From Pseudomonas asplenii (lineage in GTDB: Bacteria > Pseudomonadota > Gammaproteobacteria > Pseudomonadales > Pseudomonadaceae): a stretch of DNA of 64,000 nt. This document shows positions 63,801 to 64,000 of this stretch, one piece after another. The stretch's first letter is position 1. Every line of letters begins with the position of its first letter. Position numbers and translations under genes: made by a program. The notes below the pieces were generated by a model. The model was given only the letters and a program-made list of their open reading frames with translations. It had not been told where the DNA came from and did not search any database. The stretch is taken from positions 186,001-250,000 of the forward strand of contig NZ_JSYZ01000004.1 of the NCBI RefSeq assembly GCF_001293465.1, written 5' to 3'.

Positions 63801-64000
63801 TGGCGGTATGGATCGTGGCCACGTCGCCAGCGCCACCGGCACCGTAGATCGCCGGAGTGGACAACATCAGGTTGCTCAGGCGCGACTTGCCGGTCTGTAC
63901 GTCATAGGTATCGAGCGTCGTGGTGCCATGGAAGTTGAACGCATCACGCGCCGACAGTTGCAAGGTCTCCAGGGCCGGCGCACCGGACTGGGTGTCACCT
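57811..64000 (-). CDS. pdtA: PdtA, giant TpsA filamentous-haemagglutinin-type exoprotein (5' part missing)
   Basis: Secreted adhesin or filament protein; about 2060 C-terminal residues are visible and the frame is open through the last base of the window, so the signal peptide and TPS domain lie beyond it. The sequence is a long right-handed beta-helix style of short strands with LTLRAGGDLNIYGSISDG, LELLAGGDLKMDSLYGVY, LTLKVGGDLTGNIMDR and ELTAGRNILMED repeats (T/L-x-x-G-G-D-L-N type). A 45-residue block is duplicated in tandem (61025-61285). An Ala/Gln-rich stretch with AAEDAARQQQQAAKQ and a charged end (LRLTEEERGNLTL) close the protein. It is the PA0690 counterpart, exported by PdtB. Confidence 0.93.
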   Translation of the reverse strand, partial: GDTQSGAPALETLQLSARDAFNFHGTTTLDTYDVQTGKSRLSNLMLSTPAIYGAGGAGDVATIHTANLIWLGSDKPAGSVIAGGAGTGSGRLDIKAQRIEFGYGDFAQPNTVKSFDRLVLGFANVNLNASERITANHKGSLSVYRSQGAYEAGKGFQYSGGNLNVLTPLMTGEAGSVNRITAGGTIDVSSSGAAVGEVNGQGAELALQGSSIRLASAVVLPSGKVTLGATGDVLLTDDARLDVAGRAIVFNDVTKYGWGGSVRLESRNGNIHQAAGSRIDLSARYNQAGTLSAVALDAAAGIVDLQGRILGSSSGYYDAGGTLMPYTAGGVEIQAQRLGATGTLDEQFAALNQRLNEGQVTGSRSFQFKQGDLTIGEGLKAGDVTVSIDNGSLRVSGTVDASGERVGSIRLSAKNGLTLDGSAVLDAHGTRLRVDSYGKIIDSPNRAIVELNSGNGQLTLGSGARIDLRHGTDGALGNLPGQNDGRARGTLELNAPRLGGTTGGDIAIDASGPLTIQGARSIAVNGTWRYDDAAYGTDPAASGRPYQIIDQAYLDAKHLQSTAFINAALANASLMQGKLAGLNNATYADAFHLRPGVEIVSATPDGDLVVQGDIDLSGYRYASVNPNTRKTGVYGSGEVGSLTLRAGGDLNIYGSISDGFAPPPATQDDKGWILLPGIDINGGDTVVPGAGVTLADGTTFPGGVTLNYDLPIKGLQLAPGTRLPVSATLDQALSLPAGTVLAAAVRDASGNILFAAGTLLSQSQTLAAGTQLDAGSLLPVAANFKALTWPRGVPLPGVAGTTQTVVLNGNQVLSRGALIPSGTDVKLLAGVESIQLRPEVAGRQGQIWAVAPMLAEGSQSWSLRLLAGADTEAADSRIVQPYPVSGDLHLADTHYGMFGKAKPGGYVWTEEGSLNWAGDTSLVGQPIDFDAIGYPDLCTDNPTFCKAATSYVWTEEGSLNWAGDTSLVGQPIDFDAIGYPELCTDNPTFCKAVGQSQLVAGSQRFSVVRTGTADLELLAGGDLKMDSLYGVYTAGNSSTATSANDPYNQARARGTGGTVLGDAFGGYEELVNGSATSVYRAWYPDAGGNLTLKVGGDLTGNIMDRVSTGLGRPNSADLGHDTAGVGNWLWRQGSGSVDTGGQAQPTAWWINFGTYTNTAALGGSGADQMVGFTGFGTLGGGNVDVQVAGDAGILAPLSGAAFATSINPRSQGLVLAVGSTGRVAADGSVQMTGGGDLNLRVGGALNPASDLTQGQQNGLLVDLRGHVQLDGASMGSVALHYGNQATDQAPGEVRAYDPTIATRALSAGGMTLVPGDATFNLSTLGDLVVQNVQDPGRVALMNATPFVSGGVNGAGQSWFTLWTGHTAIDLFSAGGNLTPYTLGTVTDAAVVYPSILRAVAASGSFYYGKAATSQLRDPEYKAPLLLAPSVTGELQFLAGDSIYASGFSVSRSGAAAETMATPWRPAFAGLINGSMVTNGNNLSTDGNTAQVPAVLPLFAFGSATASDTIAASRLPSRFYALNGDLLGVTSGRIISFQGTGTPRFGQTWYEGAGPVWMMAGRDIVSSGTALGSSDSGMTDINKYTSTGNLFVHNDPNDVSIVSAGRDILYSNFTVAGPGTLELTAGRNILMEDKASITSIGAVVPGDSRPGASIVMQAGFGTNGADYLRFVQTYLNPENLAQAGQSLSGGKVAKTYETELVAWLAERYGFSGTADQARADYAALSPEQQRIFAREVYFAELKAAGREYNQVGGPRQGSYLRGREAIALLFPQTDVAGNPITYQGDITLFGGAGVHTDFGGNIQMLTPGGGQVFGIEGVAPPSTAGVITQGAGDIQLYSLDSILLGQSRIMTTFGGSIMAWSAAGDINAGRGSKTTVVYTPPKRVYDNWGNVTLSPSVPSTGAGIATLNPIPEIAPGDIDLIAPLGTIDAGEAGIRVSGNVNIAALQVVNAANIQTQGKSSGVPMTASINTGAMTAASSAGAAASQAAEDAARQQQQAAKQDRPSVFTVEVLGFGSEPVTPSRDSASHTPAYNPDSPVQVLGAGPLSEQARLRLTEEERGNLTL
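61025..61285 (-). repeat. Tandem 135-bp duplication within pdtA
   Basis: Two copies with a 135-base (45-codon) period, beginning at 61025 and 61160, encode WTEEGSLNWAGDTSLVG and then QPIDFDAIGYP(D/E)LCTDNPTFCKA. The copies differ at a few bases, mostly synonymous. Each copy carries a Cys pair (LCTDNPTFC) that is rare in this Cys-poor protein type. Confidence 0.85.

Overview
The window comes from a GC-rich gamma-proteobacterium, almost certainly a fluorescent-group Pseudomonas. The grounds are a fapBCDEF functional-amyloid operon, the Pseudomonas-type mtl mannitol operon, the cobW-cobN cobalt-chelatase operon, a cluster in the same gene order that I recall for P. aeruginosa PA0690-PA0699 (pdtA/phdA/pdtB and partners), and many copies of the Pseudomonas REP/REPIN palindrome. 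I saw no prophage, complete insertion sequence, CRISPR array, rRNA or tRNA.

Layout. 1-4379: fapB (C-terminal part only), fapC, fapD, fapE and fapF, with a strong hairpin/T-tract between fapC and fapD. 4454-5779: a convergent sigma-54 activator with a degenerate receiver domain. 6101-6364: a small conserved-looking hypothetical. 6501-13316 (minus strand): a B12-riboswitch-controlled operon of cobW, cobN, a ChlI-like AAA+ ATPase and a VWA protein, the parts of an aerobic cobalt chelatase. 13421-17920: a glycosyltransferase, a GH101/GH129-like secreted glycosidase and cobF. 18054-27727: mtlR and mtlEFGKDYZ for mannitol, arabitol and sorbitol uptake and conversion to fructose-6-phosphate and xylulose-5-phosphate. 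27871-33297: a secreted protein of unknown function, pilU, a large PAS hybrid histidine kinase and a parvulin.

33439-40056 (minus strand): a catabolic locus (ABC transporter, RidA, IclR regulator, DSD1-type PLP deaminase, 2-keto-3-deoxygluconate kinase) that I infer handles D-glucosaminate or a similar amino-sugar acid. A perfect palindrome precedes its first gene. 40465-41827: a lipoprotein, a 28-residue membrane peptide and a DUF2790 protein. 41869-46707: an IclR regulator divergent from a three-gene EmrAB/OprM-type efflux system. 46723-48319: a GNAT acetyltransferase and a LysR regulator.

48375-64000 (minus strand): the pdt two-partner secretion locus. A giant TpsA exoprotein (pdtA, N-terminus beyond the window) is followed by phdA, the TpsB transporter pdtB, an ExbB-like protein fused to DUF2341 and LamG-like domains, ExbD, TonB, a putative porin, a coiled-coil periplasmic protein, a YbjN protein and a SurA/PpiC-like isomerase. 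It looks like a secreted filament with its own outer-membrane transporter, proton-motive-force energiser and periplasmic chaperone. The most unusual parts are the DUF2341-LamG-ExbB fusion and PhdA, which joins a Phd/YefM-like N-terminus to an IS5-type transposase N-terminal domain.

REP-type inverted repeats lie in most intergenic gaps outside the fap, cob and pdt operons. Two of them lie inside the mtl operon, where they may tune relative expression.
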